This document shows positions 19,927 through 29,176 of a stretch of DNA of 64,000 nt, piece by piece. Source of the DNA: Sphingobium soli (GTDB taxonomy: Bacteria > Pseudomonadota > Alphaproteobacteria > Sphingomonadales > Sphingomonadaceae); NCBI RefSeq assembly GCF_020782245.1, contig NZ_JAJGNP010000003.1, forward strand, positions 186,001 through 250,000, written 5' to 3'. Both the position numbers and the translations under genes were made by a program. Numbering within the stretch: the first letter of the stretch is position 1; every line of letters begins with the position of its first letter. Below the pieces are notes generated by a model. It made no database searches and had not been told where the DNA came from. It saw nothing but the letters and a program-made list of their open reading frames with translations.

Positions 19927-21036
19927 TCAGGCGGCCTCCGCCATGGCGCGCAGCCTGGCAGCGACCGCGCGGGTCTGTTCCTCGGTGCCGATGGTGATGC
20001 GAAGGCCATTGGGCAGGCCCTGCCCGGGCAGCCAGCGGGTGGCGAAGCCCTCGTCCCACAATCCCTTCATCGCCGCTTCTGCGGTCAGCTTCCCCTCGAA
20101 CAGGATCAGCAGGAAGTTCGTCTTGCTCGGGATCGCGCGCAGCCCGTGGTTGGACAGCAATCCGACCTCGCCCGCCAGCCATTCGCGCCACTGGTTGTTG
20201 TGCGCGCGGTTGCGCTCCACCCAATCATCATCGCCGATCGCCGCGATCGCCGCGGCCTGGCCCACGGTCGTGACGTTGAAGGGCGCACGGATGCGGTGGA
20301 GAATGTCGATCACCTCGGGCGATCCATAGCCCCAGCCGATCCGCTCGGCGGCCAACCCATAGATTTTCGAAAAAGTGCGCGTCACGAACACATTGGATGC
20401 CTCGCGGGCCAGCGCCAGCCCGCCATCATCCTCGCCCTCTTCCAGATATTCGGCATAGGCCTGATCCAGCACGAACAATATGTCGGGGCGCAGGCCCGCA
20501 TGCAGACGCGCAATCTCGGCCCGGCTGGTCATGGTGCCCGTCGGGTTGTTCGGGTTGGCAAGGAATACGACCTTGGTGCGTTCCGTCACCGCAGCCAGCA
20601 GCGCGTCGACGTCGGTCGCATAATCCTTGTCCGGCGCGATGACAGGCGTCGCGCCGACGCGCCGCGCGGCGATGTCGTAGACGGCAAAGCCGTAGCGCAC
20701 ATAGAGGATTTCGTCGCCCGGCCCGGCATAGCCGCTCGCCGCCAGGTGCAGCAATTCGTCCGATCCGGTGCCATAGATGATGCGCGCCGGGTCCAGCCCG
20801 TGCTTCGCGCCGATGGCCGCGCGCAGCTTGCTCGCCGCGGGGTCGGGATAGGTCGCCATGTCGGCGGCGGCGGCCATGAACGCCTCGCGCGCCGCCTGGC
20901 CCGTACCCAGCGGATTTTCGTTGGCGGAAAGCTTCACCAGCGGCCGACCATCATCGGTCGCGGCCTTGCCGGGCACATAGGCGTGAATGCCCAAAATCCA
21001 GTCCTTGGGCTTAGGATGTGCAACTGTGTCTGTCAT
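19927..21036 (-). CDS. hisC: Histidinol-phosphate aminotransferase
   Basis: 369 residues of the fold-type I PLP family. It has [10 protein letters not shown] near the N-terminus, NPNNPTGT at 161-168, the DQAYAEY acid and the PLP Lys224 in [17 protein letters not shown]. It makes histidinol phosphate; in related species the enzyme also transaminates aromatic keto acids, which fits the tyrC neighbour. ATG 21036 starts [20 protein letters not shown] as in homologues. The frame stays open upstream towards the tRNA but without support. Confidence 0.93.
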   Translation of the reverse strand: MTDTVAHPKPKDWILGIHAYVPGKAATDDGRPLVKLSANENPLGTGQAAREAFMAAAADMATYPDPAASKLRAAIGAKHGLDPARIIYGTGSDELLHLAASGYAGPGDEILYVRYGFAVYDIAARRVGATPVIAPDKDYATDVDALLAAVTERTKVVFLANPNNPTGTMTSRAEIARLHAGLRPDILFVLDQAYAEYLEEGEDDGGLALAREASNVFVTRTFSKIYGLAAERIGWGYGSPEVIDILHRIRAPFNVTTVGQAAAIAAIGDDDWVERNRAHNNQWREWLAGEVGLLSNHGLRAIPSKTNFLLILFEGKLTAEAAMKGLWDEGFATRWLPGQGLPNGLRITIGTEEQTRAVAARLRAMAEAA

Positions 21037-21179
21037 GGCCGGGGGCTTTACCCGCTCGACGCGAAAAGGCCAAGCATGGGAGAGAAGATGCCCGGCATCG
21101 TCCCAACCGTGGGCGATCATGGCGGCGGGGTGCCACTTTCCGACTGAAGTGGTCAGCAACATATGCGGCAAAGGAAAAA

Positions 21180-21271
21180 TGGCGGAGACGGAGGGATTCG
21201 AACCCTCGGTAGCCCATTCAGGCTACGACGGTTTAGCAAACCGCTGGTTTCAGCCACTCACCCACGTCTCC
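21180..21271 (-). tRNA. tRNA-Ser (anticodon GCT)
   Basis: On the minus strand the 7-base acceptor arms GGAGACG and CGTCTCC pair. The anticodon loop TTGCTAA in the stem GCGGT/ACCGT reads GCT. A long variable arm (TAGCC...GGCTA) and T-loop GGTTCGAATCC are present. The discriminator is G, followed by an encoded CCA at 21180-21182. The total of 92 bases fits a class II serine tRNA. Confidence 0.97.
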
Positions 21272-21499
21272 GCACGAATTTGCCCACCGGGAAAGGCGAG
21301 CAGTGGCTAGGGAAGGGCCTATAGCGAGCGGTTTGCGGCATGGCAACGGGTCTGCGCGACGATTTTTGCAGCCTGTGTCGCGGCGGATTCGATCCGGCCC
21401 GAAATCGACTCGATTGGCCGTTCGTTCATTGTCGTTTCAGCTTCGCGGTTGATACTCTACAGGATGGAATTGAGAGCGGATTTTCGGGGAGTTTCGGGC

Positions 21500-22321
21500 A
21501 TGATCGGCATTTCTGGGCGCATGGGCGCCCGCTTGGCGCGCGCGGCGGGGCTGGCGGCAGCGGTGGCCGGCATGGCGCTCACGCCGATCGCTGCTTCGGC
21601 GCAGGTCCGCACTGTCGATCCCAACACCGCGATCGACGCCGACCTGGCGCCGCCCCCGCCAGCCAGCAGCGCGCCCACCGATCCCGGCGTCGACCCGACC
21701 GTGAATCAGGGCAGTGGCGCGCCCTATGCTGCGCCCGCCGGCGCGCCTCCTCCGGTTAGCAATGCGCCGACGCAGGGCACTACCGCTACCGGCGCGCCGG
21801 TGACCCAGGCGTCGCCGCCTGCGGCAATCTCCCCCAGCGAATCCTACCAGGAAGATGACCTGATCGGCGCGGCCGAAGGCGTCTTTGGCAAGGGCGCGGA
21901 GGGGCTTGCCGGCATCATCGAGAAAATTCTGAAGGATCAGGGCCGACCCAATGCCTATATCGCGGGCCGCGAGGCGTCGGGCGCCTTCGTCGTGGGCCTG
22001 CGCTATGGATCGGGCACGCTCAACCACAAGATCGAGGGCAAGCGCGAAGTCTATTGGACCGGCCCGTCGATCGGCTTCGACGTTGGCGGCAATGCGTCCA
22101 ACACCTTCGTGCTGGTCTATAATCTCTACGACACGCAGGATCTTTATCACCGCTTCCCGGCGGCGGAGGGCACGGCCTATCTGGTCGGCGGCTTTACCGC
22201 CTCCTATCTGCGCTGGGGCGATGTGGTGCTTATCCCGATCCGTCTGGGCGTGGGCTATCGGCTGGGCGTCAACGCTGGCTATATGAAGTTCAGCGAAAAG
22301 CGGAACTGGCTGCCTTTCTGA
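21500..22321 (+). CDS. eipA: DUF1134 (EipA-like) envelope protein
   Basis: 273 residues. A signal peptide (ending TPIAASAQ) is followed by a Pro/Ala-rich low-complexity segment (about 40-115) and a C-terminal DUF1134 domain of about 150 residues with GRPNAYIAGREASGAF, LRYGSGTL, WTGPSIGFDVGGNASN and FPAAEGTAYLVGG. In Brucella and Caulobacter the EipA family supports envelope integrity in the periplasm. ATG 21500 has GGGGAG upstream; an ATG at 21464 is possible. It converges on dinB with an 8-base gap. Confidence 0.88.
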   Translation: MIGISGRMGARLARAAGLAAAVAGMALTPIAASAQVRTVDPNTAIDADLAPPPPASSAPTDPGVDPTVNQGSGAPYAAPAGAPPPVSNAPTQGTTATGAPVTQASPPAAISPSESYQEDDLIGAAEGVFGKGAEGLAGIIEKILKDQGRPNAYIAGREASGAFVVGLRYGSGTLNHKIEGKREVYWTGPSIGFDVGGNASNTFVLVYNLYDTQDLYHRFPAAEGTAYLVGGFTASYLRWGDVVLIPIRLGVGYRLGVNAGYMKFSEKRNWLPF

Positions 22322-22329
22322 GGCGGCCT

Positions 22330-23424
22330 TTACAGGGCGAGGGCCAGTTGCGCGTCGCCTTCGCTCTCGTCGTCCCCTTCCAGATTATGGACGCCCAGCC
22401 CCAGCAACCGCGCGCCCAGCGGCAGCGGCAATTGCGCCAGCAGCAATTCGCGTCCCGCCTGCGCCAGCTGCTCGGCTGATCGCACCGGGCTCGCAAAGCT
22501 GCGCGACCGGGTGATGATGCGGAAATCGGCGAATTTGACCTTCAGCACCACGGTGCGGCCCCATGCCTGCGCCTTTTCGATCCGGGTCCACAGGCTGGCC
22601 GAGATTCTGTCCAGCTCCGTCACCAGCGCGTCCCGATCGGTCAGGTCGTCGAAAAACGTGTCTTCCACGCTCACGGACTTGCGCGACTGACGCTCGCGCA
22701 CCGGACGATCATCCTCGCCGCGCGCCGCGCGATAATAGAAGTCCGCCGCGCTGCCGAAATGCGCCTGGAGGAAGGGCAGGTCGCGCGCGCGCAGGTCCGC
22801 TCCTGTTTCGATGCCCAGCGCCTGCATGCGTCTGGCGGTCACCGGCCCCACGCCATGGATGCGCCGCACCGGCATCGCGGCGATGAAGGCCGCGCCCTCG
22901 GCGGGTCGGACGACGCAAATGCCATCGGGCTTGTTCTGGTCCGACGCCAGCTTGGCGATCAGCTTGTTGTAGGACACGCCGGCCGACGCGGTCAGCCCGG
23001 TTTCCGCGCGGATCATCCGCCTTATCTCCTGCGCGACCTGCGTCGCCGATGCGATGCCCGGCTTGTTCACCGTCACGTCCAGATAGGCTTCGTCGAGCGA
23101 CAGCGGCTGGATCATGTCGGTAAAGCGCGCGAAAATCTCGCGAATCTGGACGGACACCGCGCGATACACCTCGAAGCGGGGTTTGACGAACAGCAGGTCG
23201 GGGCAGAGCCGCCGCGCCCGCGCGCCCGGCATGGCCGACCGTACGCCAAATGTCCGCGCCTCATAACTACACGTTGCCACCACCCCGCGCGGTCCGCCGC
23301 CGCCTACCGCGATCGGCAGGCCGCGCAGCGACGGGTCGTCGCGCTGTTCGACCGACGCATAGAATGCGTCCATATCGACATGGATGATCTTGCGCGGCGC
23401 GGGCGAATCCATGGCGCATCTCAT
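22330..23424 (-). CDS. dinB: DNA polymerase IV
   Basis: 364 residues of the Y-family. HVDMDAFYASVEQRD carries the first catalytic Asp, CSYEARTFGVRS is the fingers motif and PLSLDEAYLDVT carries the catalytic Asp-Glu pair. The thumb has helix-hairpin-helix sequence (RRIHGVGPVTARRM), and a little-finger domain with a C-terminal clamp-binding-like end follows. It performs translesion synthesis. The start is ATG 23424 or ATG 23412; neither has a strong ribosome site. No LexA-type box was recognised upstream. Confidence 0.95.
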   Translation of the reverse strand: MRCAMDSPAPRKIIHVDMDAFYASVEQRDDPSLRGLPIAVGGGGPRGVVATCSYEARTFGVRSAMPGARARRLCPDLLFVKPRFEVYRAVSVQIREIFARFTDMIQPLSLDEAYLDVTVNKPGIASATQVAQEIRRMIRAETGLTASAGVSYNKLIAKLASDQNKPDGICVVRPAEGAAFIAAMPVRRIHGVGPVTARRMQALGIETGADLRARDLPFLQAHFGSAADFYYRAARGEDDRPVRERQSRKSVSVEDTFFDDLTDRDALVTELDRISASLWTRIEKAQAWGRTVVLKVKFADFRIITRSRSFASPVRSAEQLAQAGRELLLAQLPLPLGARLLGLGVHNLEGDDESEGDAQLALAL

Positions 23425-23451
23425 GCCACAGACAGGAACGAAAGGGAAACG

Positions 23452-24096
23452 TCAGTCCAGTAGCCGCAGATTGCCGAGCAGAGCCTGCAAATGCGCGCGG
23501 CTGATGCGGCTCCAGACATTATAGGTGCATGTCTGGCCCCCGACATGGACATAGGCAATGGATTGCAGCCCATGGCCTTCGGGATTGTCCTCAGGATAAG
23601 GCTCCGCACCCGATAAGCCATATCCGGCAAAGGATGGGGCGGGCAGCTGGTTCAGCGCTTGCATATAGGGCCATTGCCGCTCCAGCCGGTCGCGCTGCGC
23701 CTCGGCTGGGATTTCGTCATCGGGCAGCACGCCCGGCCCGGCAAAACCATAGGCGCTGCGCAGATTGGGCAGGTCAAACGCAACGCCCCAGCCGCCGCTG
23801 AAATCGGCGGCGCGGGGCACGCCATTGGCGCCCGCCGCGCTGGCGAGCGCAAGCGGCGCGCAGCGGGGCTTTTCGCCGCTCTTGCCATCGTCTGACCGCG
23901 CCCATTGCGCGCGCGCAACATCCGCGCCGACCAATGCGGGCGCGGGCTGTGCCTTCGTTGACTGTGACGCGGGCGGCGTTGGCATTGCCGATGCCGCCGT
24001 TATCCGCGCGACCGTCGCGCCGTCCTGCCTGCGTGCAGGCTCGTCATCGCATCCCCCAAGGGCGATCAGCAGCATGAGGGTGAGCGCGCGTTGCAT
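23452..24096 (-). CDS. Putative lipoprotein of unknown function
   Basis: 214 residues. The N-terminus MQRALTLMLLIALGGCDDEP has a clear lipobox (LGGC, Cys16). The +2/+3 Asp residues after the lipid Cys would in enterobacteria favour inner-membrane retention. A low-complexity Ala/Pro/Thr region follows, then a folded-looking part with PRAADFSGGWGVAFDLPN and QTCTYNVWSRISRAHLQ, including a pair of Cys. No domain is recognised. It lies 27 bases upstream of dinB on the same strand, which may be chance. Confidence 0.7.
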   Translation of the reverse strand: MQRALTLMLLIALGGCDDEPARRQDGATVARITAASAMPTPPASQSTKAQPAPALVGADVARAQWARSDDGKSGEKPRCAPLALASAAGANGVPRAADFSGGWGVAFDLPNLRSAYGFAGPGVLPDDEIPAEAQRDRLERQWPYMQALNQLPAPSFAGYGLSGAEPYPEDNPEGHGLQSIAYVHVGGQTCTYNVWSRISRAHLQALLGNLRLLD

Positions 24097-24130
24097 GGCC
24101 TACCGACGCAGGGGCGGGTGGCAAAGTTCC

Positions 24131-24652
24131 TTAGCCTTCGCCTTTCAGCGCCAGCAGCGCGGCGAAGGGGCCGGCCTGCTCCTCGCTCAGCACCCCGGCC
24201 TCTTTCAGCGCGGTATCGGCCTGGGGCGATCGGGGGTAGGGCGTCATCGCCAGCGCCATCGTCTCGGCCACGGCCTCGCCCATGTCGATCTGCTGCCCGT
24301 CATAGCCGATCGTGTCGACATCCTCCGCGTCCAGCTCCAGTTCCTCGCCTTCGACCGCGCTGCCCTCCTCGACAACGAAGCGCAGGGTGAAATCGCTGTC
24401 GATTACCTCGGGCACCGGTTCGGCGGTGGCGACGCAGGGCTGGGCCAGGCTGGCGCGCACGCGGCCGCGCGCCAGGATCGCGCCGTCCTCTTCGCTCAGC
24501 GCATAGTCCGCCTCCAGCCGGTCCAGCGTCACCAGGCCGAACCGTCGGGCCAGTGCCGCCCGCTCGTCGGCATCCGCCGCGATATGCACATCGCCTGTCA
24601 TGCGGCGGATCTGTTCGGCGCGCACGGGGCGCGAAAATTCGGGTGTCGTCAT
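24131..24652 (-). CDS. DUF177 (YceD-like) protein
   Basis: 173 residues. The N-terminal half is a beta-rich domain (DYALSEEDGAILARGRVRASLAQ) and is followed by the strand-rich PVPEVIDSDFTLRFVVEE typical of DUF177/YceD. In many proteobacteria YceD is linked to 23S rRNA processing and to rpmF/plsX; those genes are not adjacent here. The start ATG overlaps the upstream bc1-chaperone gene by ATGA, so the two are coupled, as is common in alphaproteobacteria. The usual Cys pair of YceD is reduced to one Cys (QPCVAT). Confidence 0.82.
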   Translation of the reverse strand: MTTPEFSRPVRAEQIRRMTGDVHIAADADERAALARRFGLVTLDRLEADYALSEEDGAILARGRVRASLAQPCVATAEPVPEVIDSDFTLRFVVEEGSAVEGEELELDAEDVDTIGYDGQQIDMGEAVAETMALAMTPYPRSPQADTALKEAGVLSEEQAGPFAALLALKGEG

Positions 24653-25173
24653 CCTATATCTCCTGCCAGCAGCGCGTCGCGCGACAGGCAGCCCAGCCGC
24701 ACCCAGCGTTCCCGCAACGCGCCTTCCACATGGGCCACCGCAGCATCGGGCACCTCCGCGCCGCGATACAGATTGCGGCGCAGCGCCTCGTCCAGTCCCG
24801 TTCCTGTCTGCAATGCCGCGCGATAGGCGCTGATCCGGCCGCCCAGCGCGCTCATCATCCGGCCGACATGCTTGCCCACGACCACGTCGCCAATCCCTTC
24901 CTGCCGCAATTGCCCATCCATGTCGTCGACGAACAATTCGGTCAGCCAGGCGCTTTCCTGCGCGGCGTTCTGCTGCTCCAGCCGGATCAGAACCAGCGCC
25001 ATGATCGCGACGATCATGTCGAAACGCCCGTCGATTGTGTCGGGCACCGCGCCGTCCAGATACCAGTGCGGCTGCCGCCCTTCGCCGACAACGGCGTTGT
25101 ACAGCGGCGCCAGCCCCTCTCGCGGGTCGGACCGGCCCAGCAGGCGCTGAAGGAAGGAGGGGGCATTGGGCAT
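24649..25173 (-). CDS. Ubiquinol-cytochrome c chaperone family protein
   Basis: 174 residues matching the CBP3/UQCC1-like family: FLQRLLGRSDPREGLAPLYNAVV at the N-terminus, then DTIDGRFDMIVAIMALVLIRL and ELFVDDMDGQLRQEGIGDVVVGKHVG. Members assist assembly of the cytochrome bc1 complex. ATG 25173 follows GGAAGGAGGG; an ATG further upstream is in frame but overlaps the divergent bamE leader. It is the first gene of the pair with DUF177. Confidence 0.88.
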   Translation of the reverse strand: MPNAPSFLQRLLGRSDPREGLAPLYNAVVGEGRQPHWYLDGAVPDTIDGRFDMIVAIMALVLIRLEQQNAAQESAWLTELFVDDMDGQLRQEGIGDVVVGKHVGRMMSALGGRISAYRAALQTGTGLDEALRRNLYRGAEVPDAAVAHVEGALRERWVRLGCLSRDALLAGDIG

Positions 25174-25339
25174 GGCGATCGGGCTTTTCGTGACGGATGG
25201 AATGGTCGCGCGCGGCGACCGGTATGCGCTCGCCCCTTGCCGGACCCTGCGCATTTCCATATTGATCGCAGCGCCGCCCAATGCAATGGCGGCGTCACTT
25301 TTATCGGGTTCGCGGGCCATGCCCCCGCAGGAGACGTTC

Positions 25340-25849
25340 ATGCCCCAGTTCAGCCGCCATTCCCGCCGTGGGCGCATCCTGATCGCCATCGGCCTTGGCG
25401 CATTGCTGGTCGGCACATCGGCCTGCACCCGCATCCGCACGCATCAGGGCTATCAGGTCGACAAGCTGCTGGTCGATTCGGTTCAGCCCGGCATCGACAA
25501 TCGCGCGTCGGTGGAAGGCACGCTGGGCCGCCCCAGCTTCGTGTCGCAATTTGGCGAACAGGATTGGTATTATGTGTCGCGCGACATGCGCGCGCTCGCT
25601 TTCTCCAGCCCCAAGCCGGTCGATCAGACCGTGCTGCGCGTCCGTTTCGATCCTGCCGGCAATGTCGTCGCGGTCGATCGCATGGGCCTGGAAAAGGTCG
25701 CCAACATCTCGCCGATGGGCGCGACCACGCCCACGCTCGGTCGCCATCGCAGCCTGTTCGACGAAATCTTCGGCAATATCGGCGCGGTCGGTGCGGCCGG
25801 CATGGGCGGCGCAGGCGGTGGCCCCGGCGGCGGCCCCAACGGCAGCTAA
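25340..25849 (+). CDS. bamE: Outer-membrane assembly factor BamE
   Basis: 169 residues. The lipoprotein signal ends LVGTSAC with Cys29 as the lipid site. The SmpA/OmlA core follows (QVDKLLVDSVQPGIDNRASV, LGRPSFVSQFGEQDWYYVSR and the VLRVRFDPAGNVVAVDR strand). It is a partner of BamA/BamD in inserting beta-barrels. The C-terminal tail is Gly-rich (GGAGGGPGGGP) and longer than in E. coli. The ATG at 25340 is preceded by CAGGAGACG. Confidence 0.92.
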   Translation: MPQFSRHSRRGRILIAIGLGALLVGTSACTRIRTHQGYQVDKLLVDSVQPGIDNRASVEGTLGRPSFVSQFGEQDWYYVSRDMRALAFSSPKPVDQTVLRVRFDPAGNVVAVDRMGLEKVANISPMGATTPTLGRHRSLFDEIFGNIGAVGAAGMGGAGGGPGGGPNGS

Positions 25850-25863
25850 ACGCCTCTGAAACG

Positions 25864-25889
25864 CCCGGTTCCTCAGCAGAGGAACCGGG
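25864..25889. terminator. Perfect 11-bp hairpin between convergent bamE and metW
   Basis: CCCGGTTCCTC (25864-25874) and GAGGAACCGGG (25879-25889) pair fully around AGCA. It lies 15 bases after bamE and 13 bases after metW on the other strand, so it may end both transcripts. The U-tract is weak on both sides. Confidence 0.6.
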
Positions 25890-25901
25890 TGTCGCATGTT
25901 C

Positions 25902-26492
25902 TTATCGCCGCAGCAGGAACACAGCATGTTCGGCGAACAGGTTGGCGTTCGCATGGGTGGTTTCCCGGTCGCCCTTCAAAAACCATTGCCCGTCGATATG
26001 CCAGCCGCGCTCCTTCACCAGCGCGCGAAAGTCATCCACCGTCACATGGTGGATGTTGAGCGTATCATACCAGGTGTCTGGCAGCAGCCGCGTCACCGGC
26101 ATCCGCCCCCCCCACATCAGCGACAGCCGCCCGCGCCAATGCGCGAAATTGGGGAAGGACACGAATGCCTGGGTGGCGATGCGCAGCAGTTCCTCGACCA
26201 CCAGGTCGGGCCGGCGAGTCGTCTGGAGCGTCTGGCTCAAGATCGCATAGTCGAAACTGGCGTCGGGATAATAGGTGAGGTCCGTGTCCGCGTCGCCCTG
26301 CACCACCGACAGGCCGCGCCCGACGGCGGCGGCGACATTGGATGCGTCGATCTCCAGCCCGCGCGCATCCGCCTGCGCCCGGTCGCGCAGCTCCGCCATC
26401 AGCGCGCCGTCGCCGCAGCCCACATCCAGCACCCGCGCCCCCGGCCGCACCGTCCGCGCGATCAGCGCCAGGTCTGGGCGCAGTGCGCTCAT
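25902..26492 (-). CDS. metW: Methionine biosynthesis protein MetW
   Basis: 196 residues with a SAM-dependent methyltransferase-like fold: [15 protein letters not shown] (motif I), the acidic LEID after beta-2 and [16 protein letters not shown] (motif IV region). MetW is always tied to metX in proteobacteria and is thought to activate homoserine acyltransferase. ATG 26492 overlaps the metX stop by four bases (ATGA). Confidence 0.94.
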   Translation of the reverse strand: MSALRPDLALIARTVRPGARVLDVGCGDGALMAELRDRAQADARGLEIDASNVAAAVGRGLSVVQGDADTDLTYYPDASFDYAILSQTLQTTRRPDLVVEELLRIATQAFVSFPNFAHWRGRLSLMWGGRMPVTRLLPDTWYDTLNIHHVTVDDFRALVKERGWHIDGQWFLKGDRETTHANANLFAEHAVFLLRR

Positions 26493-27622
26493 GCCCGGCC
26501 GCCGCGCAGGAATCCGTCCACGACCCGATTGAGTTCGGGACATTCCAGCAGGAAGGCGTCATGCCCGAACGGGCTCGACAATTCGACGAAGCTCGCCTGC
26601 GCCCCCCCGGCATTGAGCGCATGGACGATCGCGCGTGATTCGGCGGTCGGATACAGCCAATCGGTGTCGAAACTCACCAGGCAGAACCGCGCCCGCGTCG
26701 CGGCAAAGGCGCGCGCCAGCGACCCATGGTCCTCGGCAATGTCATAATAATCCATCGCCCGGGTGATGTAGAGATAGCTGTTGGCGTCGAACCGGTCGAC
26801 AAAGCTCAACCCCTGATGGCGCAAATAGGATTCGACCTGGAAATCCGCATCGAACCCGAACGTCTTGGCGTCTCGTCCCTGCAAGCGTCGGCCGAATTTT
26901 TCGGTCAGCCCGGCTTCGGACAAATAGGTGATGTGCGCCGCCATGCGCGCCACGGCCAGGCCCGCGCTCGGCACCATCCCGTCGGCATAATAATCGCCGC
27001 CGCGCCAGTTGGGATCGGCCATGATCGCCTGCCGCCCGACTTCGTGGAAGGCGATATTCTGCGCGCTGTGCCGCGCGGTCGATGCAATGACGACGCAGCT
27101 TTCGACCCGGTCGGGGAACAGGGTGGGCCAGGTCAGCGCCTGCATGCCGCCCATCGACCCGCCGATCACCGCGCTCAGCCGCTCGACGCCCAGATGATCC
27201 AGCAACGCCGCCTGTGCGCGCACCATGTCGGCGATGGTCAGCACCGGGAAACGCATGGCATGGGGTTCGCCGGTCGCTGGATCGACGCTCGCCGGGCCGG
27301 ACGATCCCATGCAGCTGCCGATGACATTGGAACAGATGATGAAATGGCGCGCCGGATCCACGGGCTTGCCTTGCCCCACCAGCCGCCACCACCAGCCCGG
27401 CTTGCCGGTCACAGGATGATCGGACGCGACATATTGGTCGCCGGTCAGCGCGTGGCAGATCAGGATGACGTTCGACTTGTCGGCATTCATCGCGCCATAG
27501 GTTTCATAGGCGATGTCGACCGGGCCAAGGCTGGCGCCGCTCGAAAGGGCGATCGGGCCTGCCAGGCGAACCTGCCGGCGCAGGCCGAAACGGCTGTCAT
27601 CGGATCGGGGAAGGCTGGCCAT
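26489..27622 (-). CDS. metX: Homoserine O-acyltransferase (MetX family)
   Basis: 377 residues of the alpha/beta-hydrolase fold. The nucleophile Ser156 is in GGSMGG. The acid and His are near the C-terminus (FDTDWLYP and SPFGHDAF). [12 protein letters not shown] and [10 protein letters not shown] are MetX marks. It acylates homoserine for methionine synthesis. MetX proteins with a metW partner in proteobacteria can use succinyl-CoA rather than acetyl-CoA, so the acyl donor is left open. No ribosome site precedes the ATG; see the promoter entry. Confidence 0.93.
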   Translation of the reverse strand: MASLPRSDDSRFGLRRQVRLAGPIALSSGASLGPVDIAYETYGAMNADKSNVILICHALTGDQYVASDHPVTGKPGWWWRLVGQGKPVDPARHFIICSNVIGSCMGSSGPASVDPATGEPHAMRFPVLTIADMVRAQAALLDHLGVERLSAVIGGSMGGMQALTWPTLFPDRVESCVVIASTARHSAQNIAFHEVGRQAIMADPNWRGGDYYADGMVPSAGLAVARMAAHITYLSEAGLTEKFGRRLQGRDAKTFGFDADFQVESYLRHQGLSFVDRFDANSYLYITRAMDYYDIAEDHGSLARAFAATRARFCLVSFDTDWLYPTAESRAIVHALNAGGAQASFVELSSPFGHDAFLLECPELNRVVDGFLRGGRA

Positions 27623-27631
27623 GGTCGGCCC

Positions 27632-27660
27632 GCGCTAGGACTGGCGCGAAGGCCTGTCAA
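27632..27660 (-). promoter_or_regulatory. Candidate promoter of metX-metW, possibly leaderless
   Basis: On the minus strand TTGACA (27660-27655) is followed after 17 bases by TAGCGC (27637-27632). The -35 is perfect and the -10 is weak. The -10 ends only 9 bases before the metX ATG, so a normal start point would leave almost no 5' leader, in agreement with the missing Shine-Dalgarno. Confidence 0.4.
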
Positions 27661-27692
27661 TCTGGCATGGCGGCGCGACACTGCCTAGATGG

Positions 27693-28649
27693 ATGACCAT
27701 GACAGACAACCAACGCCCCGCCATCGTCGCCTACGGCCCGCTCTATCCCTATCTGATGCAGCAGCTCGAAGCCCGTTTCACGGTCCATGCGGTGGCGGCT
27801 GATGCCGATCTCGACGCCCTGCCGGCCAAGGTGCGGGGCGCCCGCGCGCTGGTCAGCTTCGGCTCCGTGGGCGCGCCGGCCGCCATCATGGACGCGCTGC
27901 CCGCGCTCGAAATCGTCGCGCTTTTTTCGGTGGGCTATGACAAGGTCGATGTCGATCATGCGCGCGCGAAGGGCATTCGCGTCACCAACACGCCCGATGT
28001 GCTGACCGACGATGTCGCCGACCTCGCCGTCGGCCTGCTCTATGCCACCGTGCGCAATATCCCCGCCAATGACCGGCTGGTGCGGGCGGGCGACTGGGCG
28101 CGGGGTAAAAAGCCGCCCTTGTCCGCGCGCGTCACCGGATCACGCATCGGCATATTGGGCCTGGGCCGCATCGGCCGCGCCATTGCCTGGCGGCTGGAAC
28201 GGCAGGCCGGCGAAATCCTCTATCATAATCGCAGCGAGGCGAAGGACGCGCCCTATCGTTACGTCGCCGATGCGATCGACCTCGCCCGGCAAAGCGACAT
28301 GCTGATCGTCGCGACATCCGGCGGGCCGGAAGCCGCCGGCCTTGTCGATGCCGCCATGCTGGACGCGCTCGGGCCACAGGGTGTCATCGTCAATATCAGC
28401 CGGGGCAGCGTGATCGACGAAGACGCGCTGGTCGCCGCGCTGGCGGACGGGCGCATCGCTGGCGCGGGGCTGGACGTGTTCGCGCACGAACCCCATGTGC
28501 CGCCCGCGCTGCTGGCGATGGACCAGGTCGTGCTGCAACCGCATCAAGGCAGCGCGACCGTGCATACGCGCGCGGCGATGGCGGATCTGGTGATCGCCAA
28601 TCTCGATGCGTGGTTTGCCGGTGAAGCCTTGCCGACGCCGGTGGTCTAA
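27693..28649 (+). CDS. D-2-hydroxyacid dehydrogenase (glyoxylate/hydroxypyruvate reductase type)
   Basis: 318 residues. A catalytic domain (residues 1-100 and the C-terminus) encloses a Rossmann domain with GILGLGRIGRAIAWRL. The catalytic Arg is in VNISRGSVIDEDALV, the Glu in FAHEPHVP and the His in LQPHQGSATVHTR. It reduces small 2-keto acids with NAD(P)H. The early part is GSVGAPAAIMDALPALEIVA. The start is ATG 27693 or ATG 27699. It is divergent from metX with a 70-base gap. Confidence 0.9.
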   Translation: MTMTDNQRPAIVAYGPLYPYLMQQLEARFTVHAVAADADLDALPAKVRGARALVSFGSVGAPAAIMDALPALEIVALFSVGYDKVDVDHARAKGIRVTNTPDVLTDDVADLAVGLLYATVRNIPANDRLVRAGDWARGKKPPLSARVTGSRIGILGLGRIGRAIAWRLERQAGEILYHNRSEAKDAPYRYVADAIDLARQSDMLIVATSGGPEAAGLVDAAMLDALGPQGVIVNISRGSVIDEDALVAALADGRIAGAGLDVFAHEPHVPPALLAMDQVVLQPHQGSATVHTRAAMADLVIANLDAWFAGEALPTPVV

Positions 28650-28723
28650 GGGCCGCCGGCAGCCGCCAGGGCAGGGCCGGAAATATCTTTCCTATTGCGC
28701 CTCCTTCTGGTTCATCCTTGCCC

Positions 28724-29014
28724 ATGGACCAGACGCCTGACCGCTCGCGCGCGTCCGCGCGCCACCGCCGCGCCTATTGGACGCCCGCGCGCCAGTGCCA
28801 GTTTCTCGCCGCCCTGATGGAAAGCGGCAGCGTCGCCCGCGCGGCGCGCACGGTCGGCATGTCGCGTTCCAGCGCGCATCGCCTGCGGCACCGGCTCGCC
28901 GGCACCGCCTTCGATCGGCAGTGGGAAGAGGCGTTGGTCATGCATGCCGGATTGACTGCGGACCCGCTGGTCTGGACTGCCGCCCGCGCGGCCATCGACA
29001 CGGGCACGCGCTGA
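28724..29014 (+). CDS. Small helix-turn-helix protein of unknown role
   Basis: 96 residues from the ATG at 28724. It is very basic at the N-terminus (DRSRASARHRRAYW). The central ESGSVARAARTVGMSRSSAH is a clear helix-turn-helix of the terminase-small-subunit/LysR-like kind. No catalytic or ligand domain is present. It may be a short DNA-binding regulator, and similar small HTH proteins are seen in sphingomonads. No ribosome site is evident. A tandem repeat follows 55 bases after the stop. Confidence 0.6.
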   Translation: MDQTPDRSRASARHRRAYWTPARQCQFLAALMESGSVARAARTVGMSRSSAHRLRHRLAGTAFDRQWEEALVMHAGLTADPLVWTAARAAIDTGTR

Positions 29015-29068
29015 CGGCAATGGCCCGATCCACCCCGCAAGTCCGGCCAGTTTTACCTGTCGCCCACC

Positions 29069-29101
29069 TGTCGCTTCGGTGTCGCTTCGGTGTCGCTTCG
29101 C
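29069..29101. repeat. Three 11-bp tandem repeats
   Basis: The unit TGTCGCTTCGG is repeated at 29069 and 29080, and as TGTCGCTTCGC at 29091. A partial fourth, GGTCGCTTCGG, occurs at 29113-29123. It lies between two convergent genes. Confidence 0.8.
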
Positions 29102-29176
29102 GGTCGCCTTATGGTCGCTTCGGGCCAAAAAACCGCATATCGAATGAACTTTGACAGGCGGGGCCGGCGTGCCGGA

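Noticed and set aside
27623..27692. A SAM riboswitch before metX
   Set aside because: The gap is 70 bases and shared with a divergent gene; no SAM-II or SAM-I core sequence is present.
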